Positions 46,176 through 55,532 of a DNA stretch of 64,000 bases are shown piece after piece. The stretch is from Rhodohalobacter barkolensis (GTDB taxonomy: Bacteria > Bacteroidota > Rhodothermia > Balneolales > Balneolaceae). Each line of letters begins with the position of its first letter. Position 1 is the first letter of the stretch. The DNA lies in the NCBI RefSeq assembly GCF_002834295.1, contig NZ_PISP01000003.1:248001-312000 (forward strand), given 5' to 3'. The translations under genes and the position numbers were made by a program. The notes under the pieces are model-generated. The model was not told where the DNA came from. It searched no databases and was given only the letters and a program-made list of their open reading frames with translations.

Positions 46176-46315
46176 CTTTTATCTGTCTTTTGATTTGAGT
46201 TATGATAGAGAAGCTACAAAGTTTTATTTTATAATAAATAGTCGGAATGTTTTGCAGAACTTTTTTTGATTTATTCTGAGTTTAGCGAAGGATTTCGGGT
46301 AAAGTTTTTTGTGGG

Positions 46316-46341
46316 AGATTCTTCACTTCGTTCAGAATGAC
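46316..46341 (-). repeat. Second copy of the TCATTCTGAAC...GAAGAATCT repeat
   Basis: The minus strand matches the left arm at 27338-27363 with one mismatch in 26 bases. Degenerate relatives (TTCAGAATGATG, TTATTCTGAG) flank it within 60 bases, so this gap of about 270 bases before the epimerase gene is largely repeat-derived. Confidence 0.65.
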
Positions 46342-46442
46342 GCAGCAAGTTAAGAATGGCTCATTTGGTTCAGAATGATGCAGCTGGTTCTTTAAAGCAC
46401 TCACTAGTACAAATTTCTTTAATGACATCTAAAAAACACACT

Positions 46443-46844
46443 ATGCACATCGATCATATCGGAATTGCAGTAAAAAATCTGGATGAAGCCGTTAAAACGT
46501 ACGAGAAAATTCTCAATACAACTTGCTACAAAAGAGAAGTTGTTGAAGGTGAAAAAGTTGATACCGCATTCTTACAAACCGGAGAATCAAAAGTAGAATT
46601 GCTGGGAGGAACCTCTCCGGATTCCGTCATAAACACCTATATCGAAAAACGCGGTGAAGGTATTCATCACGTCGCTTTTGAAGTAGATGATATAATTGCA
46701 GAGATGAAACGTCTGAAAGAAGAAGGCTTTACACTCCTGAACGAAAAACCCAAAAAGGGAGCTGATAACAAGCTGGTTGCATTCCTTCACCCCAAAGGAA
46801 ATCATGGCGTATTGGTTGAACTCTGTCAATCGCAGAACAAATAA
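46443..46844 (+). CDS. mce: Methylmalonyl-CoA epimerase
   Basis: The 133-residue glyoxalase-fold enzyme interconverts the S and R forms of methylmalonyl-CoA for MutAB. MHIDHIGIAVKNLDEAV, VELLGGTSPDSVINTYIEKRGEGIHHVAFEVDDI and VLVELCQ supply the metal-binding His, Gln/His and Glu residues. I choose ATG 46443 because it gives the standard start; an ATG at 46422 adds seven residues. It lies about 29 kb from the mutase genes. Confidence 0.93.
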   Translation: MHIDHIGIAVKNLDEAVKTYEKILNTTCYKREVVEGEKVDTAFLQTGESKVELLGGTSPDSVINTYIEKRGEGIHHVAFEVDDIIAEMKRLKEEGFTLLNEKPKKGADNKLVAFLHPKGNHGVLVELCQSQNK

Positions 46845-46936
46845 AACAACTCAACCCGGACGGTTTCCTTTTCACTTCCGCGGGAACAGTCTTACCTTTA
46901 CGATTCACAATTTAAAAATTAAGTCAACCGATCAAC

Positions 46937-47362
46937 ATGCAAGACGGCGCACGTTTTTTTGCTTATGCTACTTGGACAGTGATGATTTCACTGGCTATCA
47001 TTCTTTTTACCAATCGCTTTCTTGATTTTATTTCTGAACCGGGATTTACAGGTACACTGGTACTGTTAGCTTTCGGGTTCCTCTATATGAATTTAACCTA
47101 TGCCGCCGTGAAGCGATACATTCGCAAGGTACCGGCTCCCACCAACCTTCATATACTGCTTACCGTATTGGTTTTTCTCCCACCCGCAGCATGGGTAACT
47201 GCGTTTGCCGAACCCTTTACAACTACTGAAATCTTAATTCTTGTGGTTCTGGGAATTTCCTGTATTCTGGGAATGATCTACGGTAACCGGGCAGGCATTA
47301 AGGCTCGCTACGAGTATATCCAGGAGCTGAAAGAGCATCAAGCAAAAAACGGACACTCTTAG
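46937..47362 (+). CDS. Four-helix integral membrane protein, unknown
   Basis: The 141-residue protein has four predicted membrane segments (TWTVMISLAIILFTNRFL, TLVLLAFGFLYMNLTY, HILLTVLVFLPPAAWV, ILILVVLGISCILGMIYG) and a charged C-terminus. I recognise no motif. It starts 92 bases after the epimerase and may be co-transcribed with it. It converges on the AGCS gene. Confidence 0.6.
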   Translation: MQDGARFFAYATWTVMISLAIILFTNRFLDFISEPGFTGTLVLLAFGFLYMNLTYAAVKRYIRKVPAPTNLHILLTVLVFLPPAAWVTAFAEPFTTTEILILVVLGISCILGMIYGNRAGIKARYEYIQELKEHQAKNGHS

Positions 47363-47388
47363 ATCATTTTTTAAGACATTCTGTAAAT

Positions 47389-47411
47389 CAGCCGACCATA
47401 AAGGTCGACTG
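47389..47411. terminator. Possible bidirectional hairpin between convergent genes
   Basis: CAGCCGACC and GGTCGACTG form a 9-bp stem with one mismatch around ATAAA. No T-run follows, so termination is uncertain. Confidence 0.35.
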
Positions 47412-47440
47412 TTTAGTAAAGGTCGAGTTGGTAATTAGAA

Positions 47441-48859
47441 TTAGTAGTGATCGAAATCCCCTCTTTTTTTCCGCATAAAATAGTCCTTCGAAGCGTCTAC
47501 AACTTTTGGCGCCAGCATGAGTGTTCCGATCATTGTTGGCAGTGCCATCATGGCAAACATTCCATCAACCAGGTTAACGACCATATCAATTGTTGTAATA
47601 GACCCGATGAAGATTGAGAAGATGTAGAAGTAGTTGTAGTAGTGTTTTCTGTGTGCACCGCCTATAAAATTCAAACATTTAGTACCATAGTACGAATAGG
47701 TGAACATGGTAGTAATGCTGAAGATAAACACGCAGATCAGTAACAAATAGGTACCGAATACAGGAATTCCGGTATCGAAAGCTACAGCCGTCATTGTAAT
47801 TCCGTCAACAGTATTATCGGTCCAGGCGCCGGTCATAAGCAGCGCAAAAGCCGTCATAGTACAAACAAGAAGTGTATCAATGGCCGGCTCCAGCATTCCA
47901 ACCAATCCTTCGCGAACCGGTTCTCTTGTTTTTGCAGCACCGTGTGCCATCGCTTCAGTACCGATTCCTGCTTCATTTGAAAATGCACCCCGGCGAATTC
48001 CATTCGAAATCACAACACCCAAAGCACCGCCTGCAGCAGCCTCTCCGGTAAATGCATCTGTTACTATCAGCCAAAAATAGTGTGGTACATCCACAATATT
48101 GTTGATAATGATATAGACAACCGTAAGAATGTAGAGAAGTACCATCAACGGTACCAATCGCGCAGCTACGTGCCCAATTCGCTTAATTCCGCCAAAAATA
48201 ACCAGTGAAACCAAGGCAACCAGAATTAAACCCACGATAATATCGGAGAGGCGAAATCCCGTTTCTGTAAGAAAAGACCCGGCAAGGATCATCGTCTCAT
48301 ACCCCAGCAATCCGTTTTCAGCCAGCATGGTATCCCGAACAATCTGTGTTAGCTGATTCGACTGGAACATTGGAGTACAACCAATCAAACCGGCAATACT
48401 AAAAAAGATGGCAAGTGGCTTCCATTTTTCACCCAGTCCCTCTGTGATATAATACATAGGCCCACCCTGTATTTTTCCACTGGAATCTTTCCCGCGATAC
48501 ATAATTGAGAGCGTACAGGTAAAGAATTTTGTGGCCATACCTACAATAGCCGTCACCCACATCCAAAAAATAGCACCGGGACCGCCCACACCTAAAGCAA
48601 TGGCAACTCCACTGATATTCCCCATTCCAACGGTTGCCGCAAGCGTACTGGAAAGTGCCTGAAAATGGTTGATGTCACCGGGTGCATCGGGATCTTCATA
48701 CTTACCGGAGAGGACTTCAATTCCATGCTTAAAGTTCCTGTAGGGCATAAATCGGCTAAATACGAGAAAAAATATCCCACCGCCTACAAGCAGAACCAAG
48801 AGAGGAGTTCCCCAGGCGTAATTAGCAAAATCGACAAACAGTTGTTCTAAAAATTCCAG
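47441..48859 (-). CDS. AGCS-family alanine/glycine:sodium symporter, start codon unusual
   Basis: About 472 residues and 11 membrane helices import alanine or glycine with sodium. Family signatures include GNISGVAIALGVGGPGAIFW, GGPMYYI, FSNEAGIGTEAMAHGAAK and the C-terminal SYYGTKCLNF. The in-frame N-terminus LEFLEQLFVDFANYAWGTPL upstream of TTG 48799 is typical for the family, but it has no ATG or GTG. The only in-frame ATG (48872-48874) is followed at once by a TGA. I place the start at CTG 48859. The alternatives are TTG 48799, which shortens helix 1, or a second-codon nonsense mutation. Confidence 0.85.
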   Translation of the reverse strand: MEFLEQLFVDFANYAWGTPLLVLLVGGGIFFLVFSRFMPYRNFKHGIEVLSGKYEDPDAPGDINHFQALSSTLAATVGMGNISGVAIALGVGGPGAIFWMWVTAIVGMATKFFTCTLSIMYRGKDSSGKIQGGPMYYITEGLGEKWKPLAIFFSIAGLIGCTPMFQSNQLTQIVRDTMLAENGLLGYETMILAGSFLTETGFRLSDIIVGLILVALVSLVIFGGIKRIGHVAARLVPLMVLLYILTVVYIIINNIVDVPHYFWLIVTDAFTGEAAAGGALGVVISNGIRRGAFSNEAGIGTEAMAHGAAKTREPVREGLVGMLEPAIDTLLVCTMTAFALLMTGAWTDNTVDGITMTAVAFDTGIPVFGTYLLLICVFIFSITTMFTYSYYGTKCLNFIGGAHRKHYYNYFYIFSIFIGSITTIDMVVNLVDGMFAMMALPTMIGTLMLAPKVVDASKDYFMRKKRGDFDHY

Positions 48860-48910
48860 AGCTGTACCTCACATTGGGTTTGGTTATTGGATGAATGAAA
48901 GTCGAGGCTT

Positions 48911-49378
48911 TCACCGTCCGGATCGATAATCAGCGTAATCAATCTTCGGCGGCTTAATATCACAATTTCTGAGAAAAAGTGAAATTTGAGCACGATGATA
49001 TTCGCCATGAACGATAATATGTCGGCATATTTTATTTAAAACAGCACTTTTTTTAACTCTTTTTTCTGTTAAATAATAAATTTCGGCGTCAAGATTTACT
49101 TCGTGATCGCCGATCAAATCGATCCATTTTCTGTTTAACTGCTTTGCTTTTCTTCGAAGTTCTGCGGGTTTATACTCATCCCATTTTTCAGATTCAGACA
49201 TGGATGTATCCACCACACGGCTGTACCAGACATCCTGAATATTTACAATGTGCGCTAAAAATGCCCGGCAAGCCACTTCATTTTTAAAAGGAGTTTGTCT
49301 GCTGATGTGATCCAGCAGTTTACGGGTACACCAAAGATCGTAGGTGAAAAGAAGCTGAAGAGGCTGTCGCTGATCCAT
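48911..49378 (-). CDS. DinB-family four-helix metal-binding protein
   Basis: The 155-residue protein fits the DinB/YfiT fold: YDLWCTRKLLDHI, the first histidine region AFLAHIVNIQDVWYSR, and the H-x-x-x-H-x-x-x-H-type site HIIVHGEYHRAQI. The family includes damage-inducible proteins and thiol S-transferases (mycothiol or bacillithiol). The substrate here is unknown. It starts 4 bases after the marC stop and is in its operon. Confidence 0.88.
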   Translation of the reverse strand: MDQRQPLQLLFTYDLWCTRKLLDHISRQTPFKNEVACRAFLAHIVNIQDVWYSRVVDTSMSESEKWDEYKPAELRRKAKQLNRKWIDLIGDHEVNLDAEIYYLTEKRVKKSAVLNKICRHIIVHGEYHRAQISLFLRNCDIKPPKIDYADYRSGR

Positions 49379-49382
49379 TAAA

Positions 49383-50093
49383 TTATGAAATTCCGAAATA
49401 TCTGCCGATTCCGCTTAAAATAAATTGAACACTGATGGCCAGCGCGATGAAACCCATCAAACGAGTCATAACATTCAACCCTGTGTGTCCAATATATTTG
49501 GCCGATATCGGAGCGAGTCTAAGCAGACCATATGTTGTTATAACTACCAAACCGATTGAAATACCATTAATTAGATAGTCGAACATACTCTCTGCCTGTG
49601 TGGCAAAACCAATCACAACAGCAATACTTCCCGGACCGGATAATAGTGGGAGAGCCAATGGACTGAATGAAATATCCTCTTTTTCCATCGCAGCTTTCTC
49701 ATCCTCTTCTGTTAGCTTTCTCCCGGACTTTTCCGGATTTAACATAGAGTAAGCTGTCCGCATAATGATTAATCCTCCGGCTATTCTAATACCGGGAAGT
49801 GATATTCCAAAAAAACTAAGTATAAACGTACCAAGCAGCAGAAAAACGATAAGTACGCCTAACATATAAAGAGAAGCCCAGAGTGCAGTCTGATCTCGTT
49901 CAGCATCGCTAAATCTGTCCGTTAATGATAGAAAAAGCGGCATTGCAGCAAGCGGGTTAACCACAGAAAAAAGAGAGGTAAAACTTGCAAAAAGAAGTCC
50001 ACCCCAGTTTAAAAAGTGTGATGCCGTTCCATCTGTAATTGTATCGGGTATCCATTCAAACATAGCGTCAAAGATAATGAGGATTAGCTGCAT
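49383..50093 (-). CDS. MarC-family integral membrane protein
   Basis: The 236-residue protein has six membrane helices with the MarC/UPF0056 hallmarks SVVNPLAAMPLFLSLT, GTFILSFFGISLPGIRIAGG, PLALPLLSGPGSIAVVIG and MTRLMGFIALAISVQFILSG. It was once thought to take part in multiple antibiotic resistance; its role is unresolved. It is divergent from the GAF reductase gene with a promoter-like element between. Confidence 0.92.
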   Translation of the reverse strand: MQLILIIFDAMFEWIPDTITDGTASHFLNWGGLLFASFTSLFSVVNPLAAMPLFLSLTDRFSDAERDQTALWASLYMLGVLIVFLLLGTFILSFFGISLPGIRIAGGLIIMRTAYSMLNPEKSGRKLTEEDEKAAMEKEDISFSPLALPLLSGPGSIAVVIGFATQAESMFDYLINGISIGLVVITTYGLLRLAPISAKYIGHTGLNVMTRLMGFIALAISVQFILSGIGRYFGIS

Positions 50094-50142
50094 TTTAAAT
50101 CAAAATTTTCACCAATCATTCAAACAAAAAACGAATAATTTG

Positions 50143-50150
50143 TACCTTTG
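50143..50150 (+). promoter_or_regulatory. Putative -7 element for the GAF reductase gene
   Basis: TACCTTTG matches TAnnTTTG and is 40 bases before the ATG at 50190, leaving a leader of about 33 bases. The -33 box is weak. This also argues against any start before 50150. Confidence 0.55.
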
Positions 50151-50189
50151 CAGTCTACTTGCAATCCTACATCAAATTTGATTTATACA

Positions 50190-50645
50190 ATGGATACCTC
50201 AGAGATTTTAGAAAAGGCGAAACAGATTATAAACGGATCTGAAAGCAGAAATGAGAAATTACAGTCTATTTGTGAGCTTTTAGACGAAAACGTTGACGTT
50301 TTTGACTGGACCGGATTCTATTTGGTAGCTGAGGATGAAGAGAACATGCTGGAACTGGGTCCCTATGTTGGAGAAGCAACCGATCATACCCGAATCCCGT
50401 TTGGAAAAGGAATTTGCGGGCAGGCCGCAGATACGCTGAAAACTTTTGTTGTTCAGGATGTAAATAAAGCGAACAACTACCTGGCATGCAGTATTCATGT
50501 GAAATCTGAGATTGTAGTCCCTATCTTAAAAGGAGAGCAATTTGTGGGTGAACTCGATATCGACTCTCATACCAAAGACGCAATATCACCTGAATTACAA
50601 ACTCTTTGTGAAGAGATTTGTAAATCGTTAGCCCCAATATTCTAA
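50190..50645 (+). CDS. msrC: GAF-domain free methionine-(R)-sulfoxide reductase-like protein
   Basis: The 151-residue single GAF domain has the fRMsr pattern FDWTGFYLV, IPFGKGICGQAA (Cys76), YLACSIHVKSEIVVPI (Cys100) and GELDIDSH. Of the three cysteines known from the E. coli enzyme, the first (in the vACxRI segment) is histidine here, DHTRIPFG; the other two remain and could still form the catalytic pair. It reduces free methionine sulfoxide if active. ATG 50190 is chosen because the upstream part overlaps the promoter. Confidence 0.85.
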   Translation: MDTSEILEKAKQIINGSESRNEKLQSICELLDENVDVFDWTGFYLVAEDEENMLELGPYVGEATDHTRIPFGKGICGQAADTLKTFVVQDVNKANNYLACSIHVKSEIVVPILKGEQFVGELDIDSHTKDAISPELQTLCEEICKSLAPIF

Positions 50646-50656
50646 GCGCATTTACC

Positions 50657-50794
50657 TTACGAATCCACTCTGCCGAACGATTCTTGAGAGGGGGTGGTTT
50701 TTTCCGGGCTGAGAGCAAACGGTTGAATCTTTTTTCCGTCTAATACCCACGTGTCTTTTTTATAGTTTACTCCATCAATGGAAGTTGTAATAAA
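50657..50794 (-). pseudogene. Possible C-terminal remnant of a degraded gene
   Basis: The minus strand has 45 codons reading protein-like: SIDGVNYKKDTWVLDGKKI, then PFALSPEKTTPSQESF and a TAA stop. A stop codon lies directly upstream and no start codon is available. The composition looks coding, but I recognise no family. It lies between two plus-strand genes and may be a relic. Confidence 0.3.
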
Positions 50795-50878
50795 TTATAA
50801 AAAATAGGGTTTTATGTGTGATAAATTGTATCACTTCAGAAAAACTGACGTACGAGTTCTTACATTTTTAATTTACCA

Positions 50879-52243
50879 ATGTTAACTAAAAATACTATTC
50901 GGTTGAAAAAGCTACTTTACCTTTCAAGCGCTATTCTATTCATCCTTTTGACCTCTTCCTGTAGTTCTGAAGATTCGGATAATATGTCACCCAACCGTCC
51001 CGGCGGCTTTGGTGAGGGCCCTGCAGCCAGCGTAGAGGTTGTTCCTGTTCAAACAGAATCAATTTCTGACCAGGTCCGATCTTATGGCACCATTCGGGCT
51101 CAGGATGTTGTTTCTGTCACCCCGCAGGTAACCAATCAGGTTACCCGTATTTTAGTTGACCTGGGAGATAATGTCAGCCGCGGACAAGTGATGGCAGAAA
51201 TTTACGATGTGCCCTTCCGTGATGCCATGGAACAAGCTCAGGCACAGATTCGGCAACAGGAAGTAGCATTTGAAAGAGACAGTTCAGAGTTTGCCCGCCA
51301 GCAACAGCTTTTTGATCGTAATCTTATCAGCCGGTCTGAACTGGATAATGTTCGTGCCACTTACCTGAACAGCCGGGCTCAGCTCGAAGCAGCCCGTGCC
51401 AACCTGACCCAGAGCCGGGAGAATCTGGAACACACCAAGATCAAATCGCCGGTTGATGGTGTTGTTCTAAGCCGCTCTATTGCCGAAGGTGATATTGCAT
51501 CGTCCGGACAGGTTGCTTTTGAAGTAGCTAATCTTGTTGGTTTTGAAACCCGTGTATTTTTACCTCTTCAGGACTGGGAGCTGATCCAGCCGGGGCAATC
51601 TGTATCCCTCTCACTCTCAAGCCGGTCTGATGCAATAGCTGAGGGTGTTGTTTCCCGTATCAGCCCGCAACTGGACCCTACTACCGGACTTGGTGAAGTT
51701 GTGATTACTCTAACCGATACAGAATCAAATATCTACCAGGGAGCGTTGGTTCAGACACGAATCAACCTGCAGACCCGCGAAAATGCGGTTGTCATTCCGA
51801 GATCTGCTATGGTAGAAAAAGTGGATACATACATTGAACCGGAAACCGGAACGATTGAATTGGAGAGAACATACTCTGCATTTGTAAATCAGGGCGATTC
51901 CATAGCGGTTCGCCGGGAACTGGAACTTGGTATTGAACAGGGAGACCGAATTGAGGTCATAAGCGGACTGCAGGCAGGAGACGGTTTAATTGTAACCGGT
52001 CAACGAAATTTAAATGACGGAGCCAGAATTCGGGTAGCTGGAGCCATAGAAACAGAACAACCCCAACAAGCCGAATCTGATTCGGGGCAGTCATCAGAAA
52101 ACCTCAGGGATTTAAGTCCTGAAGAGCGCAGGGAGAGGATTCAAAATATGTCGCCCGAAGAGCGTCAGAAAATGCGAGAGCAAAGGCAGCGGAGCGACAG
52201 TGCCCGATCCGGTAATCGTCAGCAATCCGGCAATAACAATTAG
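50879..52243 (+). CDS. RND efflux membrane-fusion (periplasmic adaptor) protein, lipoprotein
   Basis: The 454-residue adaptor links an RND pump to an outer-membrane channel. It has a lipobox (LLTSSC), a barrel-sandwich half-motif (VTRILVDLGDNVSRGQVMAEI), an alpha-hairpin of two long helices (about 110-190), the second lipoyl half (TKIKSPVDGVVLSRSIAEGD) and a beta-barrel domain. The polar tail repeats SPEERRERIQNMSPEERQKM. It lies 12 bases before the first pump gene. No TolC-type channel is in the cluster. Confidence 0.93.
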   Translation: MLTKNTIRLKKLLYLSSAILFILLTSSCSSEDSDNMSPNRPGGFGEGPAASVEVVPVQTESISDQVRSYGTIRAQDVVSVTPQVTNQVTRILVDLGDNVSRGQVMAEIYDVPFRDAMEQAQAQIRQQEVAFERDSSEFARQQQLFDRNLISRSELDNVRATYLNSRAQLEAARANLTQSRENLEHTKIKSPVDGVVLSRSIAEGDIASSGQVAFEVANLVGFETRVFLPLQDWELIQPGQSVSLSLSSRSDAIAEGVVSRISPQLDPTTGLGEVVITLTDTESNIYQGALVQTRINLQTRENAVVIPRSAMVEKVDTYIEPETGTIELERTYSAFVNQGDSIAVRRELELGIEQGDRIEVISGLQAGDGLIVTGQRNLNDGARIRVAGAIETEQPQQAESDSGQSSENLRDLSPEERRERIQNMSPEERQKMREQRQRSDSARSGNRQQSGNNN

Positions 52244-52255
52244 GTATCGGGATTT

Positions 52256-55200
52256 ATGAATAATCTACCCAAAATTGCTGTTAACCGGCCGATTACCTTC
52301 ATGATGATCAGTATTATTCTGATCGGATTTGGTCTCTACGGACTGAATAATCTAAGGCTGAATCTCTATCCGGATGTCTCCTTTCCTACAATAACCGTCT
52401 ATACAACATTTGAAGGAGTTGCTCCCGAAGATATTGAGGCGCTGATTACCCGTCCAATCGAAGAACAGGTTGGGAGTATTTCCGGAGTACGCCGGGTTCG
52501 GTCACTATCGAGCCAGGGAGCTTCTGTTGTAAAACTGAACTTCAACTGGGGTACCGATCTCTTTATTGCCGAAACAGAAGTTCGAAAACGGCTTGATATG
52601 ATTCGGCGATCACTGCCGGATGAGGTTGAACAGCCCATTGTTTTCTCCTACGATCCCAATGACGAGCCGGTGCTGGTTCTGGCATTGACATCAGAGACAA
52701 GAAGCCCGCGGGAGCTGCGAACTATTGCCACCAGGCAAATTGAGCAGCGTGTTGAACGCATAGAAGGCATCGCCTCAGCAGAAACGGCCGGTGGTTTTGA
52801 CCGTCAGATCAACGTTCGGATCAGTAACGCCCAAATGCTGACCTATAATCTGGACGTGGGTAATATTTCGAGTCGACTGAGGCAGGAGAATGTCCAGGTC
52901 CCGGCCGGTGAGCTCACTGAGGGGGAAACTGTTTTTTCGTTGCGCACAATCGGCGACTTCAAAAATATTGAGGAAATTCGAAACAGTATTATATCGGTTA
53001 CAGACGATGGCAATCCCGTTTACCTGAAAGATATCGCCAGAGTAGAAGATGGTATTGCACAACCCATCGGCAATGTGCGGGTGCAAGGCAACGATGGGGT
53101 GATCATGAACATCTACAAACAGAGCGATAGCAATATTGTAAGTGCTGCCGGTGGTGTTGTAAACTCTCTGGATGAGATCCGAAATGTACTGCCAGGTGAT
53201 GTAAGCCTCGAAATTCTCACCAACAAAGCAGACTTTATCAGTCTTTCGATTAATAACCTGATCATGACCGGCCTCCAGGCTGTGGTTCTGGTTATCATCA
53301 TGCTTCTGCTATTTTTGAGAAATGGGCGGTCTGCGCTGGTTGTGGCGATTACAATTCCGATCTCTATCATAGCCACATTCAGTATTATGGATTTCTCGAA
53401 TGTGAGTATGAATATTATCTCACTTTCCGGACTCACGCTCGCAGTGGGTATGGTAGTTGATAACGCCGTTGTGGTTTTGGAGAATATTTTCCGGTTTAAA
53501 GAAGATGGAGAAGACAGTAAAAACTCCGCAATTTCGGGAGCTCAGGAAGTTGCCGCACCGGTTATCGTCTCCACTCTGACCACACTTGTTGTATTTCTGC
53601 CAATACTTTTTGTACCCGGTATCGCCGGATTACTCTTCCGCGATCTTGCCTTAACTATCTCCTTTGCTCTGATTGTCTCTGTACTGATTGCCATCACATT
53701 GATTCCGGTACTGAGTTCGCGCCTGTTTGACAAAGAACTGATTGATGCAGATAAAAAAGATCCCGCCAAAAACCTGATGAACAAACTGCTGGTGTGGCGC
53801 AGACAAAATGTATTCACACGCATATTAGCCATTCCGCTTTTTATCGTTTACTTCTTACTATGGCCTTTTCTTAAAATCTGGGCGTGGTTTGCTTCCCGAT
53901 CAAAAGCACTCTTTTCCGATCGGGTGGGACCCTGGCTGGGCAGACAATTTGACCGTCTTGAAAACAGCTACAAAAATACATTGGACAAAAGCCTGAAAAA
54001 AAGCGGTTTAGTAGTATTTGGAGCTTTTGCACTTCTGATTGCATCGCTTCCAATCTATTTCCTTTTGGGCGGCGAGTTTTTCCCTCAGGTAGATGAAAAC
54101 TTCATCATCCTTGAAGTTCAAAGAGAACCGGGTGTCAGTTTACTTGAACTGGAAAGAACCATTATTCAGGCAGAGGATATTATTCGTCAGGAAGTACCGG
54201 AAGCACGACTGATCGTTTCGGACTACGGTGATAAAATCGGAATTGAAGGAGCAGACAGCCCGGGTGGAAATCAAGGCCGGATACGAATTGAATTGACAAA
54301 AGTAGAAGAGAGGGATCGTAGCCAGATGGATATCGCCTCATCGGTTTTAACAGCTTTGAATGCTGTTCCGGGAGCTAACATCAGAGAAGTACGCGAAGAT
54401 CCGTTAAGCCCGGATGGAGAGACAGGGTTGATTGTACAGATTTATGGATTTGACCAGGATGTTAAACGTACTATAGCATCAGATGTAATGGCGGAGTTGA
54501 ATGATATCAACGGATTTGTCAATGTATTCAGCTCAGCTGATCAGGGGCGTCCGGAACTTCGCGTGGAAATGGACAGGGAACGAATTGCCCGTGTAGGAAT
54601 GACAACCTCACAGGTAGCAACTTCCTTAAGTAATGCCGTTCAGGGTGCTACTGCAACTACGTTCGTTGATGAGGGACTGGAATTCGAAGTCCTCGTTGAA
54701 ATGGATCCGATTGACAAAGCACAATCAACATCCCTTGAGGAGCTTCAAATTCAGATTCCCGCAGGAGACTGGATGCCTCTCAAGAATCTGGCAAGTGTTG
54801 AACGTTACACCGGACCATCCAATATTTTGCGTGTTAACCAGGAACGGATGGTTGAAGTTGAAGGTGATTTGGGTGGAATTGATCTGCGCACCGCCACCGA
54901 TCTTGCAAATTCGGCCATAAGCACTATTAACTTCCCGGAAGGTTATCGATATGAACTGGGAGGTTCTGCCGAAGAGCAGCGAGAGTCATTCTTCTATTTG
55001 ATGATCGCTTTTCTGATTGCCGGAATTTTGACATACATGGTCATGGCTTCTCAGTTCGAAAGTCTTGTGGAACCGTTTATCATCATTGTAACCATTCCAC
55101 TGGCTTTAACCGGTGTACTCTTAATTCTCTGGATAACATCCACCCCAATCAGTGTAACGGCAATGGTCGGTCTGGTACTGCTAACAGGGATTGTAGTAAA

Positions 55201-55528
55201 CAACGGTATTGTGATGATCGACTACATAAAAATTCTGCAATCTCGCGGACAAAACCGTCATGATGCAATTGTAAATGGTGCCGGACGAAGGTTACGACCC
55301 ATTTTGATGACTGCCTTCACCACTATTTTGGCGATGGTTCCCCTGGCGCTTCAGCTGGGCGCCGGAGCTGAGACCTGGAGCCCGATGGCCCGTGCCGTTA
55401 TTGGAGGATTGACCATGAGTACCATACTAATGCTTTTTGCCGTTCCTTGTATGTATAATATGATCAACGCCCTGGTGGAAAAAGCGGGGTTTGACGCGGT
55501 TCATAAGGAAGATCCTTTGAAAAATTAA
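52256..55528 (+). CDS. RND multidrug efflux permease 1
   Basis: The 1090-residue pump of the AcrB/MdtB/HAE1 superfamily has 12 membrane helices. The proton relay is recognisable (GLTLAVGMVVDNAVVVLENI), with porter repeats and the GLVLLTGIVVNNGIVMIDYI half in the second repeat. It is some 50 residues longer than AcrB owing to a hydrophobic/basic stretch around residues 505-570 (LAIPLFIVYFLLWPFLKIWAWF) between the two halves. It is co-transcribed with the adaptor. The second pump follows after a 505-base interruption. Confidence 0.93.
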   Translation: MNNLPKIAVNRPITFMMISIILIGFGLYGLNNLRLNLYPDVSFPTITVYTTFEGVAPEDIEALITRPIEEQVGSISGVRRVRSLSSQGASVVKLNFNWGTDLFIAETEVRKRLDMIRRSLPDEVEQPIVFSYDPNDEPVLVLALTSETRSPRELRTIATRQIEQRVERIEGIASAETAGGFDRQINVRISNAQMLTYNLDVGNISSRLRQENVQVPAGELTEGETVFSLRTIGDFKNIEEIRNSIISVTDDGNPVYLKDIARVEDGIAQPIGNVRVQGNDGVIMNIYKQSDSNIVSAAGGVVNSLDEIRNVLPGDVSLEILTNKADFISLSINNLIMTGLQAVVLVIIMLLLFLRNGRSALVVAITIPISIIATFSIMDFSNVSMNIISLSGLTLAVGMVVDNAVVVLENIFRFKEDGEDSKNSAISGAQEVAAPVIVSTLTTLVVFLPILFVPGIAGLLFRDLALTISFALIVSVLIAITLIPVLSSRLFDKELIDADKKDPAKNLMNKLLVWRRQNVFTRILAIPLFIVYFLLWPFLKIWAWFASRSKALFSDRVGPWLGRQFDRLENSYKNTLDKSLKKSGLVVFGAFALLIASLPIYFLLGGEFFPQVDENFIILEVQREPGVSLLELERTIIQAEDIIRQEVPEARLIVSDYGDKIGIEGADSPGGNQGRIRIELTKVEERDRSQMDIASSVLTALNAVPGANIREVREDPLSPDGETGLIVQIYGFDQDVKRTIASDVMAELNDINGFVNVFSSADQGRPELRVEMDRERIARVGMTTSQVATSLSNAVQGATATTFVDEGLEFEVLVEMDPIDKAQSTSLEELQIQIPAGDWMPLKNLASVERYTGPSNILRVNQERMVEVEGDLGGIDLRTATDLANSAISTINFPEGYRYELGGSAEEQRESFFYLMIAFLIAGILTYMVMASQFESLVEPFIIIVTIPLALTGVLLILWITSTPISVTAMVGLVLLTGIVVNNGIVMIDYIKILQSRGQNRHDAIVNGAGRRLRPILMTAFTTILAMVPLALQLGAGAETWSPMARAVIGGLTMSTILMLFAVPCMYNMINALVEKAGFDAVHKEDPLKN

Positions 55529-55532
55529 CGTC

